Positions 25,906 through 35,062 of a stretch of 64,000 nucleotides of DNA are shown here, piece by piece. The notes beneath the pieces were generated by a model. That model searched no databases, was not told where the DNA came from, and saw only the letters and a program-made list of their open reading frames with translations. Source of the stretch: an uncultured Oscillospiraceae bacterium. Its GTDB lineage: Bacteria; Bacillota; Clostridia; Oscillospirales; Acutalibacteraceae. The DNA lies in contig UQBX01000001.1 of assembly GCA_900539425.1 (NCBI GenBank), positions 62,001-126,000 on the forward strand, written 5' to 3'. The position numbers were made by a program, and so were the translations under genes. Each line of letters starts with the position of its first letter. Position 1 is the first letter of the stretch.

Positions 25906-27435
25906 TTACTCGTTTACAGCCTGCTTTTCTGCTTCAGCCTGTTTTTCTGCTTTACGTGCTTCTCTTCTTTCCATGATCTCTTTCATCATCTGTCTGTGGC
26001 CGTCGCCGGTGATGTTATAGAAATGCATGGGGACAAGCATAAGCAGGTATCCGATTGCGGGAACGAGCGTGGTGAGAAGAAACAGCGCCCAGTTTGTCTG
26101 AGTATTCTGAACGAGAGAGCCCTCTGTGTGCTGAATATATCCCGTAAAACCGAGAACAGCAAGTCCGATTGAAGATGAAAATGTGTTTTCAATCTTTCCT
26201 GTGAAGCTCATGATTGAAAGCATGATACCCTCAACACGTGTGCCCGTTTTCCACTCAATGTAGTCAACCGTTTCAGCTTCCATTTCTTTCTGAATAAGGT
26301 TTTTAAACTCAAGCGGAATAGAAGTTAAGCCTGTGAAAAGAACGATAAGTATACCTGTAAAGATGCCAACGCTCTCGCCTGCGGCTTTATTCATAAGACC
26401 GTTATAACAGGTGATTGCGAAAAGTGCATGAAGAATAATTGCAACTACACAGCAAGCCTGATAAAACTTTTTGCTGTCTGACTTCTTGCCGAGAGTTTCA
26501 ACGATTTTCGGTACGATAAGACCCGCGATGAGAAATCCCGGGAATTTAACAACATCTATAAAGATATTGTATTTTCTGTTGAACATAAGGTCTGCAACGA
26601 AATAGAATGAAACCTGCTCCGCGATCTTGCATATTACGAAGAAAATGTTGCCGAGGAACAGCATAAGAAGCGGTCTGTTCTTGAAAAGGAGCATAAGACA
26701 TTCTTTAACTGAAGGAACATCCTCTTTATGCTCTGCTCTTTCTCTTGTATTTTTATATGTAAATCTTGTTAAAAATACTATTCCTATAGCGGAGATTATT
26801 GCCGATGTAAGATAAGCCTGCGGTGTGTGATCCTTGAAATAAGGAAGAAGTGCGGCGCCTGCAACGAACACCTGCGGAAGCGCACCAAGAACGGAACGTG
26901 TTATTGAGCTGATGCCGAAGAGTTTGGTTCTCTCAATTCCGCTGGGTGTAATTGAAAACGCAAGAGCGCCCATAGGAATATCAAAAGCGGTGTACGTAAC
27001 ATCAAGGCCGATAAAAAGAATAGTGGTATAAATAATGTTGAATACCGGCGATGCATCTGCGCTGCCTATAAAGAAAAGTATCATTACTATTGATACAAAA
27101 ATAGGTGCCCACTTTATATAAGGACGCATCTGACCGTCTTTTGTTCTTGTTTTATCTACGATAACACCCATTATCGGGTCATTGATAGCATCGAAAATAC
27201 CGCAGAATAGGCGTATCTGAGACGCTGTTCCCATTGGATTTTCAAGCTTTTTAAACAGAACGTTGGTTAAAAAGAAATTGATGTATTTTGACGAGGTCAT
27301 GCTTGTATTCATGCCCTGCGCGCCTCTGCCGACCGCATAAGAGAGCGTCTCTTTCCAGGTCAGGTAAGTTTCCTCGCCTACATCGTTTTTGATGATTTTA
27401 CTGTTCAGAAAGTCTTTTACAACAGATTTTCCCAT
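25906..27435 (-). CDS. MFS transporter, GPH family (second copy)
   Basis: This 509-residue protein is a paralogue of the one at 13.3 kb. It shares YAVGRGAQGMN at the N terminus, FDAINDPIMGVIVDK after helix 2 and VDYIEWKTGTRVEGIM in the C-terminal half, within twelve hydrophobic segments. ATG 27435 follows GGGGGAG. The C-terminal ~40 residues are charged and helical. The Asp in the helix-2 loop implicated in cation coupling is kept. Substrate unknown; the HAD phosphatase upstream may share its transcript. Confidence 0.9.
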   Translation of the reverse strand: MGKSVVKDFLNSKIIKNDVGEETYLTWKETLSYAVGRGAQGMNTSMTSSKYINFFLTNVLFKKLENPMGTASQIRLFCGIFDAINDPIMGVIVDKTRTKDGQMRPYIKWAPIFVSIVMILFFIGSADASPVFNIIYTTILFIGLDVTYTAFDIPMGALAFSITPSGIERTKLFGISSITRSVLGALPQVFVAGAALLPYFKDHTPQAYLTSAIISAIGIVFLTRFTYKNTRERAEHKEDVPSVKECLMLLFKNRPLLMLFLGNIFFVICKIAEQVSFYFVADLMFNRKYNIFIDVVKFPGFLIAGLIVPKIVETLGKKSDSKKFYQACCVVAIILHALFAITCYNGLMNKAAGESVGIFTGILIVLFTGLTSIPLEFKNLIQKEMEAETVDYIEWKTGTRVEGIMLSIMSFTGKIENTFSSSIGLAVLGFTGYIQHTEGSLVQNTQTNWALFLLTTLVPAIGYLLMLVPMHFYNITGDGHRQMMKEIMERREARKAEKQAEAEKQAVNE

Positions 27436-27454
27436 CAGTTCTCCCCCTGAATTG

Positions 27455-28027
27455 TTATTTGATTTTAACGATTTTGTTTTTCTTCACAAGATACACATTA
27501 TCAGCAATATCCATCATAGCTTTATCATTCATGCTGTCTGTATAGAAATTATCTATATGTGTTCCGGGATAAAGCTCATTGAATATCTTTACTTTGTTTT
27601 CAAGGAAACAAAGCCGCACGAATTTTCCCGTTTTTTTATCAATGCTTGAGCCGACATAATTTTTTATGCCCATTCTTTTCATTATCTCATCAAGGATAAA
27701 ATCCGTTGTGCCTGATACGATAATATCGCTGTCTTTGCGCACTTCGCTGTACCACGGCTTTATCTTTTTTTCATTCTTATTCCAGAAATCAACCACGGCG
27801 CCCGAAATATCGCCGGCGTTAACATAGTAGCCTTCCAGGAAAGAAGCATATGCCTCTACCGCGTCCTCAACCGTAAAAAGATGAAACATATCCTTCAGTG
27901 CAATAATTACAAGCTTGGGCATATATTTCCATATTTTTACATCTCTGCGAACGAAGTACAGTACAAAGTCCACAAGCGTTTCGCCGTCATATATCGTATT
28001 ATCAAAATCGTAAACATTGACGCCCAT
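27455..28027 (-). CDS. HAD-superfamily (subclass IB) phosphatase
   Basis: ATG at 28025-28027 gives MGVNVYDFDNTIYDGET, with the DxD nucleophile motif near residue 7. Other HAD motifs follow: IIVSGTTDFILDEIMK (motif II Ser/Thr), a lysine-containing region, and YTDSMNDKAMMDIAD (motif III/IV). The 190-residue length and the cap inserted after motif I fit the phosphoserine-phosphatase-like IB group. It lies 19 bases upstream of the GPH transporter on the same strand. Substrate unknown. Confidence 0.83.
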   Translation of the reverse strand: MGVNVYDFDNTIYDGETLVDFVLYFVRRDVKIWKYMPKLVIIALKDMFHLFTVEDAVEAYASFLEGYYVNAGDISGAVVDFWNKNEKKIKPWYSEVRKDSDIIVSGTTDFILDEIMKRMGIKNYVGSSIDKKTGKFVRLCFLENKVKIFNELYPGTHIDNFYTDSMNDKAMMDIADNVYLVKKNKIVKIK

Positions 28028-28208
28028 AATATAAACCCCGTTTTTCAAGTTTCAGTTTATTCAAAGTCAAAATTATGTCAAAAACAGCGGAAAAAGAATG
28101 AATTCAACACATTATAAATTAATTTTATATTAACAGAATTTGAATTGCCTTTCAACTAAAATATACGGGCACCGGTATTAATTTTAAGCAATTTAAGCCG
28201 ATATTTTC

Positions 28209-28237
28209 TTGACTTTGCGCCGAATTAATTATATAGT
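28209..28237 (+). promoter_or_regulatory. Promoter of nadB-nadC
   Basis: TTGACT (28209-28214), a 17-base spacer and TATAGT (28232-28237). Confidence 0.8.
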
Positions 28238-28292
28238 AGATATTAAATTATTAAGAACAGAGGGAGAATACGGCGCATGCCGGCAATCGGTT

Positions 28293-29615
28293 ATGAAAAG
28301 GGAATTTGTTAGAACTGATGTTGTTATAGTCGGAAGCGGCGTTGCGGGGTTATTTGCCGCGCTTTGCCTGCCCGAAAACAAAAAGGCTCTCGTAATAACA
28401 AAAGAAGATCTTAAAGAATGCGATTCCTACCTTGCTCAGGGCGGAGTTTGCGTTTTAAAAAACATAGAAGATTTTGACTGCTACTTTGAAGACACAATGA
28501 AAGCAGGCCACTATGAAAACAACCCCGAAAGCGTTAAGGTAATGATAGAATCATCACCCGATGTAATAAACACGCTTATAGATCTCGGGGTGCAGTTTGA
28601 CACAGACAGCGACGGCTCTTACGACTACACACGAGAGGGCGCTCACAGGCGCAACAGAATCCTGCACCACAAGGATGAAACGGGTAAAGAAATAACTGCC
28701 ACTCTGCTGTCAATAGCCAAAAAGCGCAAAAACATAACATTCGTTACTCAGACAACAATGATAGATCTTGTTGAAAAGGACAACACCTGCTACGGCATAG
28801 TGTGTGAGGACGCATACGGCGAGCGCGCGGCTATTCTTGCAAAAGATATTATCCTTGCAACAGGCGGAATCGGAGGACTGTTTAAGAACTCCACAAATTT
28901 CCCGCATATCACGGGCGATTCATTTGCGCTTGCACTCAAGCACTCAATCAAACTCAAAGACATTAATTACATTCAGATACATCCCACTACTCTTTACAGC
29001 AAAAAAAGCGGCAGACGTTTTCTGATAAGTGAAAGCGTGCGCGGAGAGGGTGCAGTTCTTCTCAATGAGAACGGCGAGAGATTTACGGATGAACTTCAGC
29101 CGAGAGATGTTGTTACCGAAGCTATTTGCAAGGAAATGGATAAATTCGGCACAGACCATGTTTACATCACTCTGCCTACAATGACAAGCGAACAGGCGCA
29201 AAAAAGATTTCCGAACATATTTGAGGCGTGCATGGAAGAGGGCTATGACATTACAAAAGACAAAGTTCCCGTAACTCCAGGCCAGCACTATATGATGGGC
29301 GGAATAGAAACCGATATTAACGGCAGAACTTCAATGAAGCACCTGTTTGCAGTTGGTGAAACCGCATGCAACGGTGTTCACGGAAAGAACAGACTTGCAT
29401 CCAACAGTCTGCTTGAAAGCCTTGTATTTTCAAAACGCGCCGCCGATATTATAGCGGCTGACACAAGCCAAAAAGATATTTACGAGCCAAACACAGACTG
29501 GGATTCACTGCCAACAAAAACAGAGCGTGAAAAAGAATTCAAAGAAATAATTATGAATGAAATAAAGAGAAAGGACCGTGCTTTTTATGATAAGTGGTGT
29601 AACGATGAAGATTAA
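28293..29615 (+). CDS. nadB: L-aspartate oxidase
   Basis: The start is taken as ATG 28293 (MKREFVRTDVVIVGSGVAG); the stronger GAGGGAG site lies about 25 bases upstream, so the exact start is not certain. The 440-residue flavoprotein has the FAD motif GSGVAGLFAALC, SYLAQGGV, and the fumarate-reductase/aspartate-oxidase core FTDELQPRDVVTEAI, GQHYMMGGI and the C-terminal NRLASNSLLESLVF. It oxidises aspartate to iminoaspartate for NAD synthesis. It is shorter than the E. coli enzyme because the C-terminal helical domain is reduced. No nadA is present beside it. Confidence 0.93.
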   Translation: MKREFVRTDVVIVGSGVAGLFAALCLPENKKALVITKEDLKECDSYLAQGGVCVLKNIEDFDCYFEDTMKAGHYENNPESVKVMIESSPDVINTLIDLGVQFDTDSDGSYDYTREGAHRRNRILHHKDETGKEITATLLSIAKKRKNITFVTQTTMIDLVEKDNTCYGIVCEDAYGERAAILAKDIILATGGIGGLFKNSTNFPHITGDSFALALKHSIKLKDINYIQIHPTTLYSKKSGRRFLISESVRGEGAVLLNENGERFTDELQPRDVVTEAICKEMDKFGTDHVYITLPTMTSEQAQKRFPNIFEACMEEGYDITKDKVPVTPGQHYMMGGIETDINGRTSMKHLFAVGETACNGVHGKNRLASNSLLESLVFSKRAADIIAADTSQKDIYEPNTDWDSLPTKTEREKEFKEIIMNEIKRKDRAFYDKWCNDED

Positions 29616-30444
29616 TATGGATGAATACATCCTTCATGCGCTGAAAGAAGATATCACAAGCGAAGACGTTTCCACAAACGCAGTTATGCCCGATAAAAAG
29701 CAGGGTACAGCACAGCTTATTTGCAAGGCAGACGGTATCATCTGCGGACTTGAAGTGTTTGAAAGAACTTTTACTTTGCTTGATGAGACTTTCCGCTTTG
29801 ATACAGATGTAAAAGACGGAGACAGAGTTGAAAAAGGCCAGCTTATAGGTACTCTTTTCGGCGACATCAGGGCTCTCCTTTCAGGTGAAAGAACAGCTCT
29901 CAATTACCTGCAGAGAATGAGCGGGATTGCCACCGTTACAAATGAATACGCAAAGGAACTTGAGGGCACAAAAACAACTCTGCTTGACACAAGAAAGACC
30001 ACCCCTAACATGCGCCCGTTTGAAAAATATGCCGTAACGGTCGGCGGCGGCAGAAACCACCGCTATAATCTTTCGGACGGTGTTCTTCTCAAAGACAACC
30101 ACATAGGCGCAGCGGGCTCTGTTAAAAAAGCCATAGAAATGGCAAAGGATTACGCCCCGTTTGTAAGAAAAATAGAGATAGAAACGGAAACCATTGAGCA
30201 GGTGAAAGAGGCACTTGAAGCAGGCGCGGATATCATCATGCTTGACAATATGGATAATGACACAATGAAAAAATGCGTTGAACTTATCGGAGATAAAGCT
30301 GAAACCGAATGTTCAGGAAACGTAACAAAGGAGAGGCTCAGGGAAATAGCCGCCATAGGCGTAGATTATGTTTCAAGCGGCGCTCTTACACATTCAGCAC
30401 CCGTACTTGACGTAAGCCTTAAAAATCTGAAGCCTGTCGAATAA
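29605..30444 (+). CDS. nadC: Nicotinate-nucleotide pyrophosphorylase (quinolinate phosphoribosyltransferase)
   Basis: ATG 29605 overlaps the nadB stop by eleven bases, and a GGTG site precedes it. The 279-residue protein has the QPRTase pattern: ALKEDITSEDVST, LSGERTALNYLQRMSGIAT, LDTRKTTPNMRPFEKYAV and GGGRNHRYNLSDGVLLKDNH, which bind quinolinate and PRPP. The catalytic-site EIETET and MLDNMD near the C terminus are also present. It makes nicotinate mononucleotide in de novo NAD synthesis. Confidence 0.96.
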   Translation: MKINMDEYILHALKEDITSEDVSTNAVMPDKKQGTAQLICKADGIICGLEVFERTFTLLDETFRFDTDVKDGDRVEKGQLIGTLFGDIRALLSGERTALNYLQRMSGIATVTNEYAKELEGTKTTLLDTRKTTPNMRPFEKYAVTVGGGRNHRYNLSDGVLLKDNHIGAAGSVKKAIEMAKDYAPFVRKIEIETETIEQVKEALEAGADIIMLDNMDNDTMKKCVELIGDKAETECSGNVTKERLREIAAIGVDYVSSGALTHSAPVLDVSLKNLKPVE

Positions 30445-30449
30445 TGCAT

Positions 30450-30494
30450 AAAAAATCCCCGCAAGCGGTAAAACCGTATGCGGGGTTATTTTTT
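30450..30494 (+). terminator. Terminator of nadB-nadC
   Basis: A stem of AATCCCCGC with GCGGGGTT around an inner GCGGTAAAACCGT hairpin, followed by seven T residues. Confidence 0.85.
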
Positions 30495-30507
30495 TATTAA
30501 ATTTCAA

Positions 30508-30759
30508 TCAGCCTTTAAGACCTCTTGCCTGTCTGTCCATATCTTCAATTACTATATCAAATATCTCTCCGAGAGAAGCGCAGTATTCAAGTACTTTCCA
30601 AGGCTCGTTCGTGTGGTAATGGATTTTGATTAAATCCTCATCACCTACTGCAAGCAGACAGTCGCCCTTAAAATTCTCCTCAAAATAATCGTTTATTGCA
30701 TCCTCATCAAGATCGTGCCCCTCAATAAGGAGCTGCGTGTCATATTTATATTCTACCAT
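30508..30759 (-). CDS. Stand-alone protein resembling the C-terminal domain of FakA (DhaK/Dak2-type kinase)
   Basis: This 83-residue protein reads like the last domain of the fatty-acid kinase subunit FakA: YKYDTQLLIEGHDLDEDAI, then GDCLLAVGDEDLIKIHYHTNEP and WKVLEYCASLGEIFDIVIEDMDRQ. In full-length FakA this domain follows the kinase domain and includes the conserved HxHTN segment. Here it stands alone, with its own AAGGA ribosome site and ATG at 30757-30759. It could bind a FakB-like or kinase partner elsewhere. Function is unknown. Confidence 0.75.
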   Translation of the reverse strand: MVEYKYDTQLLIEGHDLDEDAINDYFEENFKGDCLLAVGDEDLIKIHYHTNEPWKVLEYCASLGEIFDIVIEDMDRQARGLKG

Positions 30760-30812
30760 GATGTATTCCTTTCTGCCCGAGATAGACTTACATTAATTAT
30801 TATACGCCTAAA

Positions 30813-31178
30813 TCATTTTGTTATTATCTCAGCGCCAAACGGGCAAAGCGCCAGTTTTGCAAGTTTGAACTGCTGTTTGCCGAATGGTATGCCCACAATC
30901 GTAACGCAAAGCAGTAAGCCCCAAACAAAATGCTCCAGAGCAAGCGGAATGCCCGAAAATATCATCCAGAAAAAATTCAAAATAGCAGAACCCGCTCCGC
31001 CGCCGTAAACTATCTCTTTACCAAACGGAAAGAAGCTTACGCCTGCCATTTTGAAGCATTGTGTTCCAATTGGTATGCCGATTATTGTAATGCACCACAG
31101 ACATCCAGCCAGAAGCCAGCTCAAACCGCTGAAAAAGCCGCCGAAAACAAACCATATTATATTGCCCAAAACAGACAT
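30813..31178 (-). CDS. YccF-family membrane protein (DUF307)
   Basis: The start is ATG at 31176-31178 after AAAGGA. The 121-residue protein is an internal duplication typical of the YccF family, with two copies of a membrane unit ending in a conserved IPIGTQCFKMAGVSFFPFGKEI and VGIPFGKQQFKLAKLALCPFGAEI. Four hydrophobic segments are visible. It is an integral membrane protein of unknown function. Confidence 0.85.
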   Translation of the reverse strand: MSVLGNIIWFVFGGFFSGLSWLLAGCLWCITIIGIPIGTQCFKMAGVSFFPFGKEIVYGGGAGSAILNFFWMIFSGIPLALEHFVWGLLLCVTIVGIPFGKQQFKLAKLALCPFGAEIITK

Positions 31179-31277
31179 TTTATCAAATCCTTTCAACGGT
31201 AATATAACACGTTTTTGTTACGGATAAATGACGGCAAAATTACAATTCTGTTAGATTAATCAAATTGGCTTATATGC

Positions 31278-31700
31278 TCAGTCAAAATCGAAAAGATTAA
31301 GTCCTATTTCATCACTGAAACGGCGGTTTACACAGCCGTCAGCAATATCAATAACCATTTCACATGTTGCGCTTACAACAGCTCTGTTGAGATGGCCGCC
31401 GAAAACTTCACCTTTTTCATTGCCCGCACTCATATGCAGGTGAGAGTAATGCTCGCCGTTCATCTGCGTTACAGTCCCCAAGAGTGAAACTATCTCAAAA
31501 TCACCTTTGAAGCTGTTGGAGAAATACTGCTTTTGAGCTGTTTTGAATACACCAACCGTAAAATCACCAACTGCGCCTATTGCACTTACGTGAGCAAGCG
31601 TAATATTTTCCTTTTCGCAAATCTTTTTGAGAGTTTCAACTATCTCCTCTCCCCTGTCTATCCTTGCAAAAACAGTATTTTCAAATCTTTTGTATTCCAT
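31278..31700 (-). CDS. PPC/DUF296 domain protein
   Basis: ATG at 31698-31700 follows GAGGAG. The 140-residue protein matches the PPC (plants and prokaryotes conserved, DUF296) domain: RIDRGEEIVETLKKICEKENI, SAIGAVGDFTVGVF, GTVTQMNGEHYSHLHM with the conserved His residues that form a metal site, and GEVFGGHL. Bacterial stand-alone forms are trimeric; their DNA-binding role is unproven. Confidence 0.85.
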   Translation of the reverse strand: MEYKRFENTVFARIDRGEEIVETLKKICEKENITLAHVSAIGAVGDFTVGVFKTAQKQYFSNSFKGDFEIVSLLGTVTQMNGEHYSHLHMSAGNEKGEVFGGHLNRAVVSATCEMVIDIADGCVNRRFSDEIGLNLFDFD

Positions 31701-31711
31701 TTCAGTTCTCC

Positions 31712-32179
31712 TCACTCATTTTTAAGTTTATCAAAGAGCGCTGTGCAGCCCTTTTCAATATCGGCATATGCTCTTGAAAAATCGCCCGTATACCACGGGT
31801 CTGAAACATCTTTTTCACTGCCCGCAAAGCTGAGAAGCTTAAAGACCTTTCCCTGCTTGTCCCCGCCGAAAAGGCGCTGCATATTTCGCATATTTTCACT
31901 GTCCATACCTATTATGTAATCGTATTTTTCATAATCATCTTTTTTAAGACGCACAGCCCTCTTTCCGCCGCATGAAATGCCGTGCTTTGCAAGCTCACGC
32001 TGAGCGGGAGGATAAACGGGGTTACCAACGCCTCCCCATATCTCCTCTGAACTTGTTGCAGCGGAGGAAACAAAAAATTTATCCTCTTCCCCCGCTTTAT
32101 GCGCCAAATCTTTAAATATAAATTCCGCCATCGGCGAGCGGCATATGTTGCCGTGGCATACGAATAGGATTTTTATCAT
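31712..32179 (-). CDS. Low-molecular-weight protein-tyrosine phosphatase
   Basis: The active-site loop VCHGNICRSPMAEF (CX5R) lies at residues 8-21, and the general-acid Asp is in DPWYTGDFSRAY. Length 155 residues is normal. ATG at 32177-32179 follows AAAGGA. Enzymes of this family dephosphorylate protein tyrosine or arginine. It is the last gene of ordinary chromosome before the mobile element and its 5' side faces the element boundary. Confidence 0.93.
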   Translation of the reverse strand: MIKILFVCHGNICRSPMAEFIFKDLAHKAGEEDKFFVSSAATSSEEIWGGVGNPVYPPAQRELAKHGISCGGKRAVRLKKDDYEKYDYIIGMDSENMRNMQRLFGGDKQGKVFKLLSFAGSEKDVSDPWYTGDFSRAYADIEKGCTALFDKLKNE

Positions 32180-32192
32180 ATATTGTTTTTCC

Positions 32193-32238
32193 TTTTATAA
32201 TGCCGAAAACCGTTGGTATGACTGGGTTTTCGGCTTTT
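32193..32238. terminator. Hairpin at the chromosome/element junction
   Basis: GCCGAAAACC and GGTTTTCGGC arms with a 13-base loop, followed on the plus strand by TTTTTATT. It may end integrase transcripts or mark the insertion region. Confidence 0.5.
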
Positions 32239-32293
32239 TATTAAAAATCTTTTCAACACACATTTTATTATAACTTCACACATTGTTACTGTC

Positions 32294-32329
32294 AAATGGT
32301 GTCAAAAATGGTGTCAAATCGGTGTACTT
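32294..32329 (+). repeat. Putative integrase arm-type repeats (left end)
   Basis: Two copies of AAATGGTGTCAAA (32294-32306 and 32306-32318), 12 bases apart, plus a weaker AAATCGGTGTAC (from 32316). They lie just past the integrase stop codon. Confidence 0.6.
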
Positions 32330-32353
32330 TTTTTCTATATATTTAACTGGATT

Positions 32354-33529
32354 TTAAATCCAATTATTTTCTTTTTTATAAAGTTGCTGAACCACATTAT
32401 TAACATCCTCAGAAGCTAAATGAGTGTAAATATTGCTCGTTACTTCAATACTTGAATGACCCATTAAACACTGAAGAACTTTGAGCGGTGTATTCATTTT
32501 TACCATATTGGTGCAATATGTATGTCTTAGTACATGAGGTGTTACGTTCGGCAGAGGTACGTCGGGATGAAGCTTTTTATATTTTTTCATTGCCCAGCGA
32601 ATCTCGTTTTCAATGTGAAGTGAAACCTTTGGATTTTGATTTTTGTCAAGAAGCAGAAATTCGCTGTAACCGTCTACAACGGGTTCTTTTCTCGGAATCT
32701 ATCTGTTCCTAATGATGCACATTAAATTCTCTTCAACATCGTCTTTTATCGGAAGAAGGCGGGCGCCGTTTTCAGTTTTTGTTAGCTCAATATAGTATTT
32801 GCCGCCTCGTTCTCTGCTAAGCTGGCGTTCTATTCTTATGTAGCCTTTTTCAAAATTAATATCGTCTAATGTTAAGCCGCAAAATTCGCTGATACGCATT
32901 CCTGTGTTCAAAAGCAAATATATCTCATCATAATATTTGCTGTAAATTTTATCGTCACGGATAAAATTCATAAACAATTCTTGATCTCTTTTGCTTATTG
33001 CTTCACGCTTTTCGGTAGGCTTTGAAATAATACCTTTGAGGCTGAAATCAAAAGGATTTCTTTCAATAAACATATTATTGTATGCATATTCAAAAGCAGG
33101 TCTGACAACACCTTTTATATTTTTAAAAGTGATGTATCCTTTACCGTCCTCTTTTAGTTTAACAAACCATTTCCGAGCGTCAAACATATTTATATCTTTT
33201 ATTTTTCTGTTTGCAAAATCTTCTTTTTTAAGAAGATTCAAAACCGTATTATGAGTTACTTTGGTATTATATCTTACTCCCTGCTGAAGTTCGAGATACT
33301 GTTCAACAAGCTCAAGAACGGTAATATTGCCTTTGGCATAATTAATACCTTTTTCAAGCATTTTAAATATCTCTTTTTCTTTGTGTCTTAAATCGTTTAA
33401 ATCTTTAGAATAGATGGAACGCCTTTTTCCAAAAGCGTCTGTATAACGATATTAATAAATACCGTCTTTTCTCTGAATTTCACCTTTTAAGAGAACTCTG
33501 TTTTTATTATCTTTTCGTCTTACTGTCAT
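32354..33529 (-). pseudogene. int: Tn916-type tyrosine integrase with two in-frame stop codons
   Basis: Read from ATG at 33527-33529 (after AAAGGAG), one frame encodes a 391-codon integrase interrupted only by TAA at codon 26 (33452-33454) and TAG at 32699-32701. The N-terminal arm-binding domain (RRKDNKNRVLLKGEI), SAM-like core-binding domain and catalytic domain are all recognisable. The catalytic residues are kept: Arg in GMRISEFCGL, HVLRHTYCTNM, and the Tyr in LMGHSSIEVTSNIYTH. The absence of frameshifts and intact motifs suggest recent inactivation, or readthrough. It is the integrase of the whole element. Confidence 0.85.
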
Positions 33530-33638
33530 AAATTAATACTCCTTTCGATGAAGAGCATTGTTATAACACATTTATTGTATCATATCATGCTCTCTTTTCA
33601 AATTGTTTTTTGATGTTATATATAAATGGTTTTAAATA

Positions 33639-33833
33639 TTAGATTGCATCTGCATATAAAATAAATTCTTCCAATTCCTTTTTCTTTATGCGTGTATGGC
33701 TTCCTATATGAAAAGCAAACGGACAACCCGGCTCTTTTACCATACTGCGAAGTTTGTTTCTTCCAATTCCTGAGTATTCTGCTGCCCCTTCAATTGATAA
33801 TGTAATGCTTATGATTTTGTTTTCTTTTTTCAT
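33639..33833 (-). CDS. xis: Excisionase (Xis) of the Tn916 type
   Basis: The 64-residue winged-helix protein has the excisionase pattern ITLSIEGAAEYSGIGRNKLRSM, followed by FAFHIGSHTRIKKKELEEFI. It is encoded just upstream of the integrase on the same strand, the usual Tn916 order. Xis bends DNA at the element ends and directs the integrase toward excision. ATG at 33831-33833 is preceded by GGAGGTAA. Confidence 0.88.
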   Translation of the reverse strand: MKKENKIISITLSIEGAAEYSGIGRNKLRSMVKEPGCPFAFHIGSHTRIKKKELEEFILYADAI

Positions 33834-34115
33834 TAAGTTACCTCCATAAAGATTATTTTTATATTTAAGATAGGCTTATTGGTTTAAAGATAGTAAGCCT
33901 GTTAAGTCATCTGGCTAACTGTTTTCCTACCACTCCTTTCAATTGTATTTGATAAGGTGAAAAGTCCTTTCACTATATATATACTTCATTTTTCAAATTT
34001 TTGCCAAATATTTATGAAAATAATAGTTAAAATCTTAAAACAATGATTTAAAATATAATATTACTATATATTTAAAGAAAAAGGGGCAGACTGTTTTGTC
34101 TGCCCCTCGTAATAA

Positions 34116-34484
34116 TCAAGTCTTAGAATAACCGAGAAGCTCATTCAGTTCCCGTTCATAATCTTTCTCGATAATAATCTTCAAGTAGTCATAGATGTAC
34201 GGAATTTCCTTTTGCATCTTGGTGTAGTTTATCGTTGCCTGATAAGAGCAGTCACCCCTGCCTTTGTTGAAATGCTCAACATAAGGTCTTCCGGGTATCA
34301 AATAGTTGTTGTTAAGCAGAAATAGAAATGCCCTCTGTTTAACATATTCTTTTCTTGTTTCATAAGGGGTGTCCCTGTTTAAAACAAAGGACATATTCCC
34401 CTCGATTACACAGCTGATAATCAGCTCGTCTTTATTTCTTTCCATAATTTCTTTTGGGTCTGTAATTTCTGAAAACGGAATCAT
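34116..34484 (-). CDS. Hypothetical element-encoded protein
   Basis: A 122-residue acidic protein that starts at ATG 34484 and overlaps the upstream gene by 53 bases. It has helical segments and an aromatic-rich middle (LLNNNYLIPGRPYVEH, CSYQATINYTKM). It was not recognised as a known family. The overlap with the gene at 34432-34824 suggests translation coupling and a common role. A low-complexity or membrane region is not visible. Confidence 0.65.
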   Translation of the reverse strand: MIPFSEITDPKEIMERNKDELIISCVIEGNMSFVLNRDTPYETRKEYVKQRAFLFLLNNNYLIPGRPYVEHFNKGRGDCSYQATINYTKMQKEIPYIYDYLKIIIEKDYERELNELLGYSKT

Positions 34485-34824
34485 ATATTCTTCTCATCTT
34501 CGGCTCAAACTCGTTTCGGCATTCTTCATAAAGACCTGTGTTTTTCTTAAACATGCTGTGAAAATCAACTTCCATTTCGATAACAAGTCCGTCGCTTGTT
34601 GCTTCATCAAAACTATATACATAATCTTTCTTCAAGTCTATGTATCCGTTTTTAATGAAATAAGTGTATGCTTCCTGGCGAACAAACATTTCTTCATCAA
34701 ATATGCAGAGATATTTTCCGTCCCCTGTTTCTTTAAGGTAAATTGATTCGTCATAGTATGTATCGGATACTGTGTATGCAAACTCTTCAGAGCTGTCTGC
34801 TTTTTCAAAATATAAAGTAATCAT
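34432..34824 (-). CDS. Hypothetical element-encoded protein, paralogue of the gene at 62.2 kb
   Basis: A 130-residue protein with AAAGGAAC ribosome site. The segment FDEEMFVRQEAYTYFIKNGY, then DLKKDYVYSFDEA and FHSMFKKNTGLYEECRNEF aligns with the product at 62177-62550 (DYVYKIDD, MSQMFRDNTYFTEC). Both genes are preceded by a matching promoter and two tandem terminator-like hairpins. Family unknown. The shared leader implies a common control, perhaps attenuation. Confidence 0.7.
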   Translation of the reverse strand: MITLYFEKADSSEEFAYTVSDTYYDESIYLKETGDGKYLCIFDEEMFVRQEAYTYFIKNGYIDLKKDYVYSFDEATSDGLVIEMEVDFHSMFKKNTGLYEECRNEFEPKMRRIYDSVFRNYRPKRNYGKK

Positions 34825-34901
34825 TGTTGTTCCTTTCGTTTTTAAAGTAGTTTTAATAATAGGTTAGTCCTTTCAGCTACATGAAAATCACGCTCCTTTC
34901 C

Positions 34902-35062
34902 AAAACAAAAAAAGGACAGTTACCTGAAAATAATAACTAATTCAAATAACTGTCCTTGATTCGATATTAACTTTAAAATATAAAAAGAGCCACAAGTTAT
35001 AAAACCTATGACTCTTAATACCATATAACTAAAAAATAAACTTAACTTATATATTAATTATA
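34902..35062 (-). promoter_or_regulatory. Tandem-terminator leader upstream of the gene at 34.8 kb
   Basis: On the minus strand a promoter TTTACA (35080-35085) and TATAAT (35057-35062) with 17-base spacing is followed by a hairpin AAGAG...CTCTT with T-run (about 34984-35016). A second hairpin, AAGGACAGTTA with TAACTGTCCTT (34912-34957), ends in TTTTTTT. The gene begins about 90 bases further on. The same order is present before the paralogue at 62.2 kb. Confidence 0.75.

Noticed and set aside
32193..32238. tRNA gene as integration target
   Set aside because: No cloverleaf or TTCRA-type loop is present; only a hairpin like a terminator.
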